Positions 48,371 to 56,627 of a stretch of DNA of 64,000 nt are shown in pieces (within the stretch, counting starts at the first letter, position 1; each line of letters starts with the position of its first letter). The DNA is taken from NCBI RefSeq assembly GCF_007830175.1, contig NZ_VLKH01000005.1:169653-233652 (forward strand). Reading direction: 5' to 3'. Made by a program: the position numbers and the translations under genes. This DNA comes from Sedimentibacter saalensis (GTDB lineage: Bacteria > Bacillota > Clostridia > Tissierellales > Sedimentibacteraceae). A model generated the notes under the pieces. That model saw only the letters and a list, made by a program, of their open reading frames with translations, did no database searches and had not been told where the DNA came from.

Positions 48371-49531
48371 ATGTACAATATAGTTGCAGTGAGCTTTGGA
48401 GAAATATTTCTAAAGGGAAAAAACAGAGGCTCCTTTGAACACAAACTCATAGAACAAGTTAAATTTGCCTTGAAGGAATTCAAGGACATTGTTGTCTACA
48501 AAGAACTGGGAAAAATGTTTATTGAAACATCCCATGAAGAAGACATGGACAGCATATTAGAAAAAACAAGGAAAATATTTGGTATTGTTGCAATAAGTCC
48601 ATCCATAAAAACAGAAACAGACCCTGAAACAATGACATTAAAGGCAATTGAGCTTTTTAAATATTTAAAGGATACAAGAGATTTCAAGACATTTAAAATT
48701 AACACAAAAAGAGGGGACAAGAAATTTCCCATAGGTTCCATGGACTTCAGCGCAGCTGTGGGAGGGAGAATACTTGAGCAGTTTCCTGATGTAACTGTGG
48801 ACGTGCACAATCCTGAAGTAGAAATTAACATTGATATCAAAAAGCACTGCTTCATATCATCTGAGAAAATAAAAACAGCCGGTGGACTTCCCATTGGTTC
48901 AAGCGGCCGTGCTCTTCTTCTTTTATCAGGAGGAATTGACTCTCCAGTAGCGGGTCACATGATTGCAAAAAGAGGCGTTGAAATAAATGCTCTTTATTTT
49001 CACACATATCCTTTCACATCTGAAAGGGCCAATGAAAAAGTAAAGCATCTGAAAGAAATTCTTGAAGAATACTGCGGCAATATAAAACTTTACAGCATAA
49101 ACATCCTTGAGGTGCACAAAGCCATCAAAGAATTCTGCAGAGAAGAAGAAACAACAATTCTTGCCAGAAGATTCATGATGCGCATAGCTGAAAGAATTGC
49201 ATCAAATAACAACATGGATATGCTCATAACAGGAGAAAGTCTCGGACAGGTTGCAAGCCAGACAATGAAATCCATGGCTGTAATAGAGGAAGCAATAAAT
49301 ATGCCCATTCTAAAACCGCTGATTGGTATGGACAAAACTGAAATAATGGAAAGGGCAAGAGAAATAAACACATTTGAAACATCAATTCTTCCATACGATG
49401 ATTGTTGTTCAGTGTTTGCTCCTAAGCATCCTCTCATAAATCCAAAACTTGAATCTATTAAAAATTCTGAAAGCAAATTGGACATAGAGCAGCTTATTGA
49501 AACGGCAATTTCCACAATAGAAATTCTTTAA
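48371..49531 (+). CDS. thiI: tRNA 4-thiouridine synthase ThiI
   Basis: ThiI adenylates U8 of tRNA and inserts sulfur. The 386-residue product has a THUMP domain (about 60-165) and a PP-loop pyrophosphatase domain with LLSGGIDSPVAGH near residue 183, then TGESLGQVASQT. It lacks the C-terminal rhodanese domain of the E. coli enzyme, as is usual in Gram-positive bacteria. Without that domain, sulfur transfer would come directly from the cysteine desulfurase encoded just upstream. Confidence 0.96.
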   Translation: MYNIVAVSFGEIFLKGKNRGSFEHKLIEQVKFALKEFKDIVVYKELGKMFIETSHEEDMDSILEKTRKIFGIVAISPSIKTETDPETMTLKAIELFKYLKDTRDFKTFKINTKRGDKKFPIGSMDFSAAVGGRILEQFPDVTVDVHNPEVEINIDIKKHCFISSEKIKTAGGLPIGSSGRALLLLSGGIDSPVAGHMIAKRGVEINALYFHTYPFTSERANEKVKHLKEILEEYCGNIKLYSINILEVHKAIKEFCREEETTILARRFMMRIAERIASNNNMDMLITGESLGQVASQTMKSMAVIEEAINMPILKPLIGMDKTEIMERAREINTFETSILPYDDCCSVFAPKHPLINPKLESIKNSESKLDIEQLIETAISTIEIL

Positions 49532-49622
49532 ATTCTGCACACAATTGATTTGATGACATATATTGAGTTAAAACAAGAAATGGCATGCCAGCTTGTTTAT
49601 AATATTAGAAGAGGTGAAATAT

Positions 49623-49775
49623 ATGTCAGATGAAATAAGAGCAACAAACTTTGACTGCTGCGACCGTATAGGCGGAATAGGCGGAAACGACTGGCTAGAG
49701 TGGATAATCATAATTGGTATTATTTACTTCCTGCTGTGCGGCAATAATTTCTTCGATAGAGGTTGCTGCAGATAG
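49623..49775 (+). CDS. Small membrane protein with paired cysteines at both ends, unknown
   Basis: The 50-residue product reads as a short N-terminal part with FDCCDRIGGIGG, one hydrophobic segment (WLEWIIIIGIIYFLL), and a C-terminal GNNFFDRGCC. The near-symmetric CCDR and FDRGCC ends are striking. GAGGTG precedes the ATG, and a strong terminator follows, which supports a real single-gene unit. I recognise no family. Small Gly- and Cys-rich membrane proteins of this kind are often found in spores, but that is only a suggestion. Confidence 0.65.
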   Translation: MSDEIRATNFDCCDRIGGIGGNDWLEWIIIIGIIYFLLCGNNFFDRGCCR

Positions 49776-49790
49776 AGTACTTATGGAAAG

Positions 49791-49816
49791 GCCAGATGCA
49801 TATGCATCTGGCTTTT
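49791..49816 (+). terminator. Rho-independent terminator of the small Cys-rich gene
   Basis: A 22-base perfect palindrome (GCCAGATGCAT and its complement) is followed by TTTTATTGT. Confidence 0.85.
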
Positions 49817-49921
49817 ATTGTATTTTATTGAAATTATATTGTTAATTATAACATTTTTCTTGATTTTAAAATATATCGGTTGTATACTAAGCTTTAATAA
49901 TGTAAAATAAGGAGGATGAAA

Positions 49922-51118
49922 ATGAATAAAGTAGCACTGTTTTGTAAAATTCCTAAGGAAACTTTAAATTTGTTTTCCGAAGAGAAATATACATTGATAG
50001 AACAAGAAACAAGCGAAGCAGACGGAATAGTAATGAGAAGCATGGACATTCATGACATGAAGTTTTCAAAACAACTGAAGGCCATAGCAAGATCCGGAGC
50101 AGGAGTTAACAACATACCAATAGAAAGATGCGCTGAAGAAGGAATCGTCGTATTCAATTCTCCCGGAGCAAATTCAAATGCAGTTTGTGAACTTACATTC
50201 CTGGGACTTTTGATGAGTTCAAGAAAAATAATCGACAGCATAGACTGGACGAGAAACATAGAAAAAAATGTCGTGGAATCAGTGGAGAGAGGCAAATCTA
50301 AATTTGTTGGGCCTGAACTAAAGGGAAAAACTCTTGGGGTAATAGGTCTGGGAAATGTGGGACACCTTGTTGCAAACATGGGTGTGAAGCTTGGAATGGA
50401 AGTTATAGGATTCGATCCGTACATATCTGTAAAAAATGCTCTGGCTTTGTCATGGGATGTTCAGTACACAAGCGATATAAACGAGCTTTACAGAAGAAGT
50501 GACTACATCACTCTTCATGTTCCTTACAGTGATGAAACTAAAAATTATATAAACAAAGAAAATATAAAATTAATGAAGGACGGTGTGAAGATACTCAACC
50601 TTGCAAGGTCAGGCATTATTAATGACGATGACCTCATAGAAGCATTAGAAAGCGGCAAGGTAGGATATCACGTATCAGACCTTCCTACAGAAAAACTTTT
50701 GGCTGCTAAAAATGTTGTGTGCATACCTCATCTTGGCGGTTCAACTTTTGAAGCAGAAGAAAACTGCGCAGAAATGGCTGTAACTCAGCTTACTGAGTAT
50801 CTGGAAAGAGGAAACATCACAAATTCAGTTAATTTTCCTGATTGCTCAATGGACAGATATCCCGGAACTGACAGAATTGTGGTATTGAACAAAAATATTC
50901 CAAATATGATAGGACAAATGACTACAGCCCTGGCAAGCCACAACGTAAACATAATAGGAATGGTCAACAAGAGCAGAGGCGATTATGCCTGCAACATAAT
51001 AGATGTTGTTGGGGAAATAAATGAAGCAAAACTTAAAGAGCTGGAAGAACACTACGGAATATTGAGAGTAATGCTCATAAGACAGAAGACAGAACAAAAA
51101 ACAAATAACATACAATAG
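49922..51118 (+). CDS. serA: D-3-phosphoglycerate dehydrogenase, short form with C-terminal ACT-like domain
   Basis: SerA oxidises 3-phosphoglycerate in the first step of serine synthesis. The 398-residue product has ARSGAGVNNIPI, the NAD-binding motif GVIGLGNVGHLVANMG, the substrate Arg in LNLARSGIINDDDL, the Glu in DLPTEK, and the catalytic His in IPHLGGST. The C-terminal 70 residues (MIGQMTTALASHNVNIIGM) look like an ACT regulatory domain, so feedback by serine is possible. ATG 49922 is preferred, since an ATG at 49916 abuts the Shine-Dalgarno sequence GGAGG. No serC or serB is next to it. Confidence 0.9.
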   Translation: MNKVALFCKIPKETLNLFSEEKYTLIEQETSEADGIVMRSMDIHDMKFSKQLKAIARSGAGVNNIPIERCAEEGIVVFNSPGANSNAVCELTFLGLLMSSRKIIDSIDWTRNIEKNVVESVERGKSKFVGPELKGKTLGVIGLGNVGHLVANMGVKLGMEVIGFDPYISVKNALALSWDVQYTSDINELYRRSDYITLHVPYSDETKNYINKENIKLMKDGVKILNLARSGIINDDDLIEALESGKVGYHVSDLPTEKLLAAKNVVCIPHLGGSTFEAEENCAEMAVTQLTEYLERGNITNSVNFPDCSMDRYPGTDRIVVLNKNIPNMIGQMTTALASHNVNIIGMVNKSRGDYACNIIDVVGEINEAKLKELEEHYGILRVMLIRQKTEQKTNNIQ

Positions 51119-51148
51119 CATTAGATAGTAGTAAAAGGCGGAGAAATA

Positions 51149-51589
51149 ATGAAAAAAGTCAACATATATTCAGACGGAGCCTGCAGCGGAAATCCCGGTC
51201 CGGGAGGATACGGTGTCATACTTGAATACAACGGCAAGGAAGCTGAACTGAGTGGGGGAGAAGAAAACACAACAAACAACAGGATGGAGCTCATGGGCGT
51301 AATCATAGGCCTTGAAGCATTAAAACAGCCCTGTGAAGTAACTGTAACTACGGATTCCAAATATGTGACAGATGCATTTAATAAAGGGTGGCTTGTATCC
51401 TGGCAGAAAAAAAACTGGAAAAAGTCTGACGGTAAGCCGGTTTTAAATTTAGAGCTATGGCAAAGGCTTTTGAAAGCTGCAAGCATTCATAATGTTACGT
51501 TCATTCACGTCCTTGGACACAACGGGCATCATTACAATGAACGCTGCGACAAGCTTGCTGTAAGAGAAAGGGATAAATTTTCTAGTTAA
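51149..51589 (+). CDS. rnhA: Ribonuclease HI
   Basis: RNase HI cuts RNA in RNA-DNA hybrids. The 146-residue product has YSDGACSGNPGPGGYG with the first catalytic Asp, NNRMELMGVI with the Glu, TTDSKYVTDAF with the second Asp, and the C-terminal VLGHNGHHYNERCDKLA with His and final Asp. All four carboxylates are present. Length matches the E. coli enzyme (155). Confidence 0.96.
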   Translation: MKKVNIYSDGACSGNPGPGGYGVILEYNGKEAELSGGEENTTNNRMELMGVIIGLEALKQPCEVTVTTDSKYVTDAFNKGWLVSWQKKNWKKSDGKPVLNLELWQRLLKAASIHNVTFIHVLGHNGHHYNERCDKLAVRERDKFSS

Positions 51590-51658
51590 CTATTAAGAAA
51601 CATTCATAGCCTCATGAATATTATAAATTAACAAATTATATTATGAGGTGATTATATA

Positions 51659-52363
51659 ATGATTTATAGACAAGATCAAAATTTATGCCCCAACAAATTT
51701 ACCATGCCCTATGTGGTTCAGCCCGGTGATACTTTAAATTCCATTGCGGCAAGATTCGGAACAAATTTAGTTGGACTTCTGGAACTTAATCCTACACTGA
51801 GACTTCGCACCTTGACTGAAGGAATGTCTCTATGTGTTCCAAGGGTTCCTGAAAGACCATCATGCATTAACGGAGCATATTATACAATTGTTGAAGGAGA
51901 CAGCTTTTACAACATTGCCCTAAGGTATAGACTGCCTTTGAATATACTCCTTGAAGCTAACCCGGAAGCAAATCCATATGACTTAAAGGTTGGCCAGGAG
52001 ATATGCATTCCTAATGTGCCCGCAGGCTGTCCTTTTGGAACAGTTGTAGTAATTCAGGAAGGAACAAGATTAAGCGACATTCTTATATCTTACAATTTAA
52101 GCCTTAATGAACTGGTGGAAGCTAACCGCGAATTTAATCCGAACATAATAGTTCCCGGAACAGAACTTTGCATACCTCCTGAAAACTTTCAGGAATGTGA
52201 CACAGAAAACTCAAGAGAATATATTATAAAACCTGGAGAAAGCCTGGCAACGGTGGCAATTGCACACAACATTTCGCCATCTGCATTACTTACTGCCAAT
52301 CCAAATTTAAGGCCGTCAAACTTCCTTATTTCTGGAACCAGGGTATGTGTACCAAATGTATAA
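51659..52363 (+). CDS. Four-LysM-repeat protein without signal peptide, possible spore-coat protein
   Basis: The 234-residue product is made of four LysM-like units of about 50 residues. They begin near YVVQPGDTLNSIAARF (18), YTIVEGDSFYNIALRY (75), VVIQEGTRLSDILISY (128) and YIIKPGESLATVAIAH (187), each ending in a (L/I/V)C(I/V)P motif. LysM binds peptidoglycan or chitin. There is no signal peptide or membrane segment, so the protein is probably not secreted in the usual way. That, and one cysteine per repeat, fits spore-coat or cortex-associated LysM proteins such as SafA. The role is inferred. Confidence 0.85.
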   Translation: MIYRQDQNLCPNKFTMPYVVQPGDTLNSIAARFGTNLVGLLELNPTLRLRTLTEGMSLCVPRVPERPSCINGAYYTIVEGDSFYNIALRYRLPLNILLEANPEANPYDLKVGQEICIPNVPAGCPFGTVVVIQEGTRLSDILISYNLSLNELVEANREFNPNIIVPGTELCIPPENFQECDTENSREYIIKPGESLATVAIAHNISPSALLTANPNLRPSNFLISGTRVCVPNV

Positions 52364-52383
52364 ATAGATAATAGGAGAAATAA

Positions 52384-53172
52384 ATGAACAGCAAAAAAAA
52401 AGTAGGAATTGCTTTAGAGGGCGGGGGAGCAAAGGGTGCTTACCAGATAGGTGTCTTGAAAGCTTTAAAGGAACTAGACATCCATTACCAATGCGTGGTC
52501 GGCACATCAATCGGAGCTCTTAACGGAGTGTCCTACGTATTGGGCGATTATGATAACAGCACTGAACTGTGGAGCAAATTTGATTTTTCATATTCGGACA
52601 ATAAAAAAAAGAAAAGCAAAAATTCTCAAGATATATTTGATAAAATAACAAGAAACATCGACAAATTTGAAAATAGCTATTTGAAAAGCTCAGGTGTGGA
52701 TCCTGAGCCCATCATTGAATTTTACAAGGATGTGGTGAGAGAAAAAGATATTCGTGATTCAGTGATTGAATACGGACTTGCAACATACTGCCTCACTGAC
52801 AGAAAACCATTGAAGCTTTTTAAGGAAGATATACCGGAGGGTATGCTTCACGAATTTGTTTTTGCCAGCTGTTATCTGCCGGTATTTACACCAAGGCCCA
52901 TAGGAGATAAGTATTATCTTGATGGAAGCATGTTTTTAAAATTACCTGTGGAAATGGCGGCTGATAAGGGCTGTGATATAATAATTGCAGTACGCCTGAG
53001 ACCTGAAAAGTATGATTACAGCAGTTTTGAAAATGTTGAAATAATAGACATAGCACCTGATGAATATTTAAGCAGTACATTAGAAGCAAGTTCGGAAAGA
53101 ATAAAGTGGATGATCCGTCAAGGTTATGAAGATGCAAAAAGAATACTTGATGAAAGACGCCAGATATTTTAA
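52384..53172 (+). CDS. Patatin-like phospholipase
   Basis: The 262-residue product has the oxyanion-hole motif GGGAKGAYQIGVLKAL near residue 14, the nucleophile elbow GTSIGALNG near residue 39, and the second catalytic residue in the motif YLDGS near residue 179. These define the Ser-Asp dyad of patatin-type acyl hydrolases. Substrates are probably membrane lipids, but this cannot be read. It follows the LysM gene by 20 bases. Confidence 0.92.
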   Translation: MNSKKKVGIALEGGGAKGAYQIGVLKALKELDIHYQCVVGTSIGALNGVSYVLGDYDNSTELWSKFDFSYSDNKKKKSKNSQDIFDKITRNIDKFENSYLKSSGVDPEPIIEFYKDVVREKDIRDSVIEYGLATYCLTDRKPLKLFKEDIPEGMLHEFVFASCYLPVFTPRPIGDKYYLDGSMFLKLPVEMAADKGCDIIIAVRLRPEKYDYSSFENVEIIDIAPDEYLSSTLEASSERIKWMIRQGYEDAKRILDERRQIF

Positions 53173-53186
53173 ATATCGGCGTTTTT
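53157..53186 (+). terminator. Terminator overlapping the patatin stop codon
   Basis: ACGCC and GGCGT pair at the base, and ATATT pairs with AATAT above a one-base bulge region. The TAA stop sits in the loop and TTTTTT follows. Confidence 0.7.
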
Positions 53187-53220
53187 TAAATAAAAAAACA
53201 GCAGAATTTTCTGCTGTTTA
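53185..53220 (-). terminator. Rho-independent terminator of the ferritin gene
   Basis: AAACAGCAGAA and TTCTGCTGTTT form a perfect 11-bp stem. Read on the minus strand it is followed by seven T's. Confidence 0.85.
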
Positions 53221-53225
53221 ATAAT

Positions 53226-53738
53226 TTATAAAACAAGTGAAGGCGGAGCATAAACTCTTGCAGCCAGCTCCTGGTTCAGCATGTAAAGACCTTTTGCATC
53301 TGATCCGAAAACATTGTATTTTAAAATCAAATCTTCTGCATTTTTTTCTTCTTCGCCTTGTTCCTTAATGAACCAGTCTAAGAATTGTGTTGTACGATAG
53401 TCCTTTATATTGGAAGCTTCACTGTAGATATTGTTTATGGAAGCTGTAACAAACTGCTCATGTTTCAAAGATTCCTGAAGCGGTGACATGAAACTTGAAA
53501 AAGTGATGTCTGGAGCCTTGATTTCTGTGAGTGTCACTTTTTCGCCGTTGTTTTGCAGGTATTGAAGGAATAAAAGTGCGTGGTCTCTTTCTTCCTGTGC
53601 CTGAACTTTAAACCAGTTTCCAAAGCCGTTAAGCCCTGCTTCATTATAGTAATTTGACATATCCAGATATAAATATGCCGAGTAAAATTCTTTATTAATT
53701 TGTTCGTTAATCAAACTTGATACTTTTTCATTCAACAT
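53226..53738 (-). CDS. Ferritin (bacterial, non-haem)
   Basis: Ferritin stores iron in a 24-subunit shell and oxidises Fe(II) at a di-iron centre. The 170-residue product has the four-helix plan with INEQINKEFYSAYLYLDMS (Glu of the iron site), AQEERDHALLFLQYL with the Glu and His ligands, and WFIKEQGEEEKNAEDLI in the fourth helix. This fits FtnA-type ferritin. AAGGAG precedes the ATG on the minus strand. It is a single-gene unit with its own terminator. Confidence 0.95.
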   Translation of the reverse strand: MLNEKVSSLINEQINKEFYSAYLYLDMSNYYNEAGLNGFGNWFKVQAQEERDHALLFLQYLQNNGEKVTLTEIKAPDITFSSFMSPLQESLKHEQFVTASINNIYSEASNIKDYRTTQFLDWFIKEQGEEEKNAEDLILKYNVFGSDAKGLYMLNQELAARVYAPPSLVL

Positions 53739-53862
53739 GATAATCTCCTTTAAGTAATCTATTTAGTATATAGATACCCAAAAATATTCAAACAAAACAA
53801 AAAATAAAAATTCATATTAACTTATTTTGCTCTTTGTCATATACTACATGGAGGTGATTGCT

Positions 53863-54753
53863 ATGATATGTGATGAAAAGGTGGCTGCAACGGGCATGAG
53901 CAATGGACGATTGATGCTTTTCTTACTGGAACTATTTGGCGATGATTACATATGTAAAAAGGCGGTTGATTTAAGCGGTCTTGAGAAGGCTTCTATACAC
54001 AGCATCATTACCTATGAAAATTGTGTGTATCTGGCCGATTCATTCAACAATAAAATTTACAAATATGGCTATAATGATGGTGATTTTCTAGAAACAACGG
54101 TAGGAAGAGATCCACGCCACATGTTCATTTACAATGATACCATGTATGTTTCAAATTTTGATTCCGACAATATTTCTGTAATTGATTTGTCAACATTCAC
54201 TTTGACAGAATCCATACCTGCAGGAATAAAGACACACGATGTAATTGTAGCTGAAGACAGTAAAATGCTGTATACAACCTGCTATGAAGAAAATTTGGTT
54301 ATAGAATACAGCCTGATAAGTGAAAACAAACGCTATTTCACCACAGATGGAAAGCCTATGCACCTGGTTTTGTCAAATGACTGCCTAGTAGTGATGACAT
54401 ACTTTGTAAACGGAAATGTTCACACAAAAATAAACTTTATGGATTTGCAAAAGGCAGCTGTTAATGATGTAATAGAACTAGAAGGACTTGCATCTGATTT
54501 TTTAATTGACAAAAATATGATTTATACAATTAACATAGTTGATAAGAGCCTTTATGTTATTGATGTCTTTAAAAGAAAAATAATAAAGAAAATCTTTCTG
54601 GGCGGTTATCCTGAAAGTATTGCCGTCGGTAAAAATAACATATATGTGTCAAATTCCAAAAAGAACCAGATTGTATCCGTTGACAAGCAAAGTCTTACAA
54701 TAAACGAAACAATAGAACTAAATTTTATTCCGGACTGCATAAAGATTATTTAA
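53863..54753 (+). CDS. Beta-propeller (YVTN/NHL-like) repeat protein, unknown
   Basis: The 296-residue product has repeated beta-strand units such as YENCVYLADSFNNKIYKYG, YNDTMYVSNFDSDNISVID and KNNIYVSNSKKNQIVSVD. The pattern VYVSNxxxNxIxVID is that of seven-bladed YVTN-type propellers. There is no signal peptide after ATG 53863, which follows GGAGGTG. An N-terminal part of about 45 residues precedes the repeats. Function is unknown. Its last 8 bases overlap the end of the convergent DUF4364 gene. Confidence 0.75.
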   Translation: MICDEKVAATGMSNGRLMLFLLELFGDDYICKKAVDLSGLEKASIHSIITYENCVYLADSFNNKIYKYGYNDGDFLETTVGRDPRHMFIYNDTMYVSNFDSDNISVIDLSTFTLTESIPAGIKTHDVIVAEDSKMLYTTCYEENLVIEYSLISENKRYFTTDGKPMHLVLSNDCLVVMTYFVNGNVHTKINFMDLQKAAVNDVIELEGLASDFLIDKNMIYTINIVDKSLYVIDVFKRKIIKKIFLGGYPESIAVGKNNIYVSNSKKNQIVSVDKQSLTINETIELNFIPDCIKII

Positions 54754-55276
54754 GGTCTGAAGTCAGTGTATTTATGATGCTGCCGAATATTTCTTCAGGA
54801 TTTGAATCCCATTTTTTGCATATGTTTTTTGCTAAATCTTCTGTTGGAACATTTATGCTTAAGCTGAAAATGATGGATTCATTTTCCATGACCTGAAGAG
54901 TCACAATATACTCGTCTTCTTTTCTTTTGTAATAGTGTCCAAGCAGTTCCCTCTGTCTTTTAATCTGCTTTTTTAAAAATGAAAAGTTTGTTTCTACTTC
55001 CTTTGTGAAATAATCGGGAAGCTTATCTGCGAACATTTCAAGTGCAGCAATGCCTGCTTCTGATATGGAATAATACTCATTGCCATTTTTAGAGTTTAGT
55101 ACTACAAACTTTGCATCACACAAGTCACCTAAAAGCTGCTGAAGGGTAAAATAATCCATGATGTTATGATCTAATATGTAATTTGTAAGCTCAATATTAG
55201 TAAGAGGGATGTTGATGTAATTGAGCATATATAACAATTTTAATTTATCCTGTGCAATTTTGTTGCCGTTTCCCAA
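54746..55276 (-). CDS. DUF4364-family protein (winged-helix-like)
   Basis: The 176-residue product begins with KIAQDKLKLLYMLNYINIPL followed by ELTNYILDHNIMDYFTLQQLL, then NGNEYYSISEAGIAALE. This matches what I remember of DUF4364, a clostridial family with an N-terminal winged-helix-like fold similar to PadR-type regulators. The start is TTG at 55276 with AGGAGG upstream on the minus strand. It probably binds DNA or acts as a regulator, but no target is known. Confidence 0.85.
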   Translation of the reverse strand: MGNGNKIAQDKLKLLYMLNYINIPLTNIELTNYILDHNIMDYFTLQQLLGDLCDAKFVVLNSKNGNEYYSISEAGIAALEMFADKLPDYFTKEVETNFSFLKKQIKRQRELLGHYYKRKEDEYIVTLQVMENESIIFSLSINVPTEDLAKNICKKWDSNPEEIFGSIINTLTSDLK

Positions 55277-55415
55277 TTTAGTCCTCCTGGATAATATATA
55301 TTATTTATTATACCAAAATATAAATTAATAACAATATAAAATATGAAAATTCTTCATGTGGACATTATTGTTGTTATGATATAAAATTGATATATATAAA
55401 AAAAAGGGGTATGAA

Positions 55416-56525
55416 ATGAAAAAAGCGTATTTGTTATTGACAGTATTATCATTTGTGTTGCTTACATCTTGCAGCAACATTCAGGGGGAAGTTCCATCAT
55501 CAGGCAGCGCTACGGAGCAGGAAGCACCTGTTGAAAATGAAGACATCACACTTCCAGAAGAAACGGTAAGTAATAATGATAATAAAAACAATGAGGATGA
55601 AGTAATTATTGATCCTGTATCACAAATAGATTTATCATTAAATCCAAATGAACTTGGTGAAATAATGATTTTAATGTATCACGGAATAGGGGATACTGAA
55701 TCAGACTGGCAGAGAACTCCGGAAAATTTCCGAAAAGATCTGGAATACATGTATCAGAACAAGTATCAAATGATAAGCCTTAATGACTATGCCAAAGGTG
55801 AAATAAAAACTAAGGCTGGATACACACCTATAATTCTGACTTTTGATGACGGAAGGCAGAACAATTTTAACTACATTGAAGAAAATGGGCAGCTTGTCAT
55901 AGACCCTGACTGTGCTGTGGGTATACTTGAAGAGTTTAAAAACAAGTACAGCGATTTTGATGTTACGGCAAGTTTCTTCCTTGGCACAAACCCTTTCGGA
56001 CAAAAAGAATACGTAAATGATAAAATGAACTTTCTTGTTGATAATGGTTATGACATCGGAAATCACACATACAGCCACGAAAAGCTCGAAATGCTGGGAA
56101 GTGATGATATTCAGGCTGAAATAGGAAGCGTGAACAACATAATAAACTCATACGTGCCTGACTATAATATTGAAACATTGGCTCTCCCTCACGGAAGCAA
56201 CCCAAAAGATGAATATTTAGACTACATGCTTGAAGGAAGTTACGAAGGCAGGGAATATAAAAACATTGCAGTTCTTGACGTGGGCTGGAGGCCTGCATAT
56301 TCGCCTTTTGACACCATGAACAACTTCAAGAGCCTGTACAGGGTTACTGCAAGCGAAATAAAGGTGGACAACTGCGGAATGTATGATTACTTCAAACAAT
56401 TCGAAGCAGGTTCAAGAGAAAAATTTATAAGCGATGGAAACAGCAATGTTGTTACAATACCAAAAAAACATGAAGAATATCTGAACAAGGAAATAACAGG
56501 AGAAAAAATAATAAACGTATATTAA
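55416..56525 (+). CDS. Polysaccharide deacetylase family lipoprotein
   Basis: The 369-residue product starts with a lipoprotein signal peptide (MKKAYLLLTVLSFVLLTSC), with the lipidated cysteine at residue 19. An acidic linker and a NodB-type deacetylase domain with LMYHGI, LTFDDGRQ near residue 143 and GNHTYSHEKLE near residue 216 follow. These motifs hold the metal-binding Asp and His residues. It probably removes acetyl groups from cell-wall or exopolysaccharide sugars on the outer face of the membrane. LspA, encoded at 9152, would process it. It stands alone with its own terminator. Confidence 0.92.
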   Translation: MKKAYLLLTVLSFVLLTSCSNIQGEVPSSGSATEQEAPVENEDITLPEETVSNNDNKNNEDEVIIDPVSQIDLSLNPNELGEIMILMYHGIGDTESDWQRTPENFRKDLEYMYQNKYQMISLNDYAKGEIKTKAGYTPIILTFDDGRQNNFNYIEENGQLVIDPDCAVGILEEFKNKYSDFDVTASFFLGTNPFGQKEYVNDKMNFLVDNGYDIGNHTYSHEKLEMLGSDDIQAEIGSVNNIINSYVPDYNIETLALPHGSNPKDEYLDYMLEGSYEGREYKNIAVLDVGWRPAYSPFDTMNNFKSLYRVTASEIKVDNCGMYDYFKQFEAGSREKFISDGNSNVVTIPKKHEEYLNKEITGEKIINVY

Positions 56526-56549
56526 GGGAGGCTTGCCTCTCTTTTTTGT
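56524..56549 (+). terminator. Rho-independent terminator of the deacetylase gene
   Basis: AGGGAGG and CCTCTCT form a 7-bp stem with one G-T pair around CTTG, followed by TTTTT. Confidence 0.75.
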
Positions 56550-56573
56550 TCGCCATTAATTTAATAAATAATA

Positions 56574-56602
56574 TTGAGAACTTCAAAAAAATCGAGTACA
56601 AT
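56574..56602 (+). promoter_or_regulatory. Sigma-A-type promoter of the GNAT-BFD-Sir2 genes
   Basis: TTGAGA (56574-56579), a 17-base spacer and TACAAT (56597-56602), about 25 bases before the first gene of the trio. Confidence 0.7.
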
Positions 56603-56627
56603 AGAGTAAATTGAAATGTAGGGGGAA

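Noticed and set aside
49581..49598. A TGGCATG...TTG pattern like a sigma-54 promoter before the small Cys-rich gene.
   Set aside because: The spacing between GG and the second element is one base too long and the invariant GC is missing.
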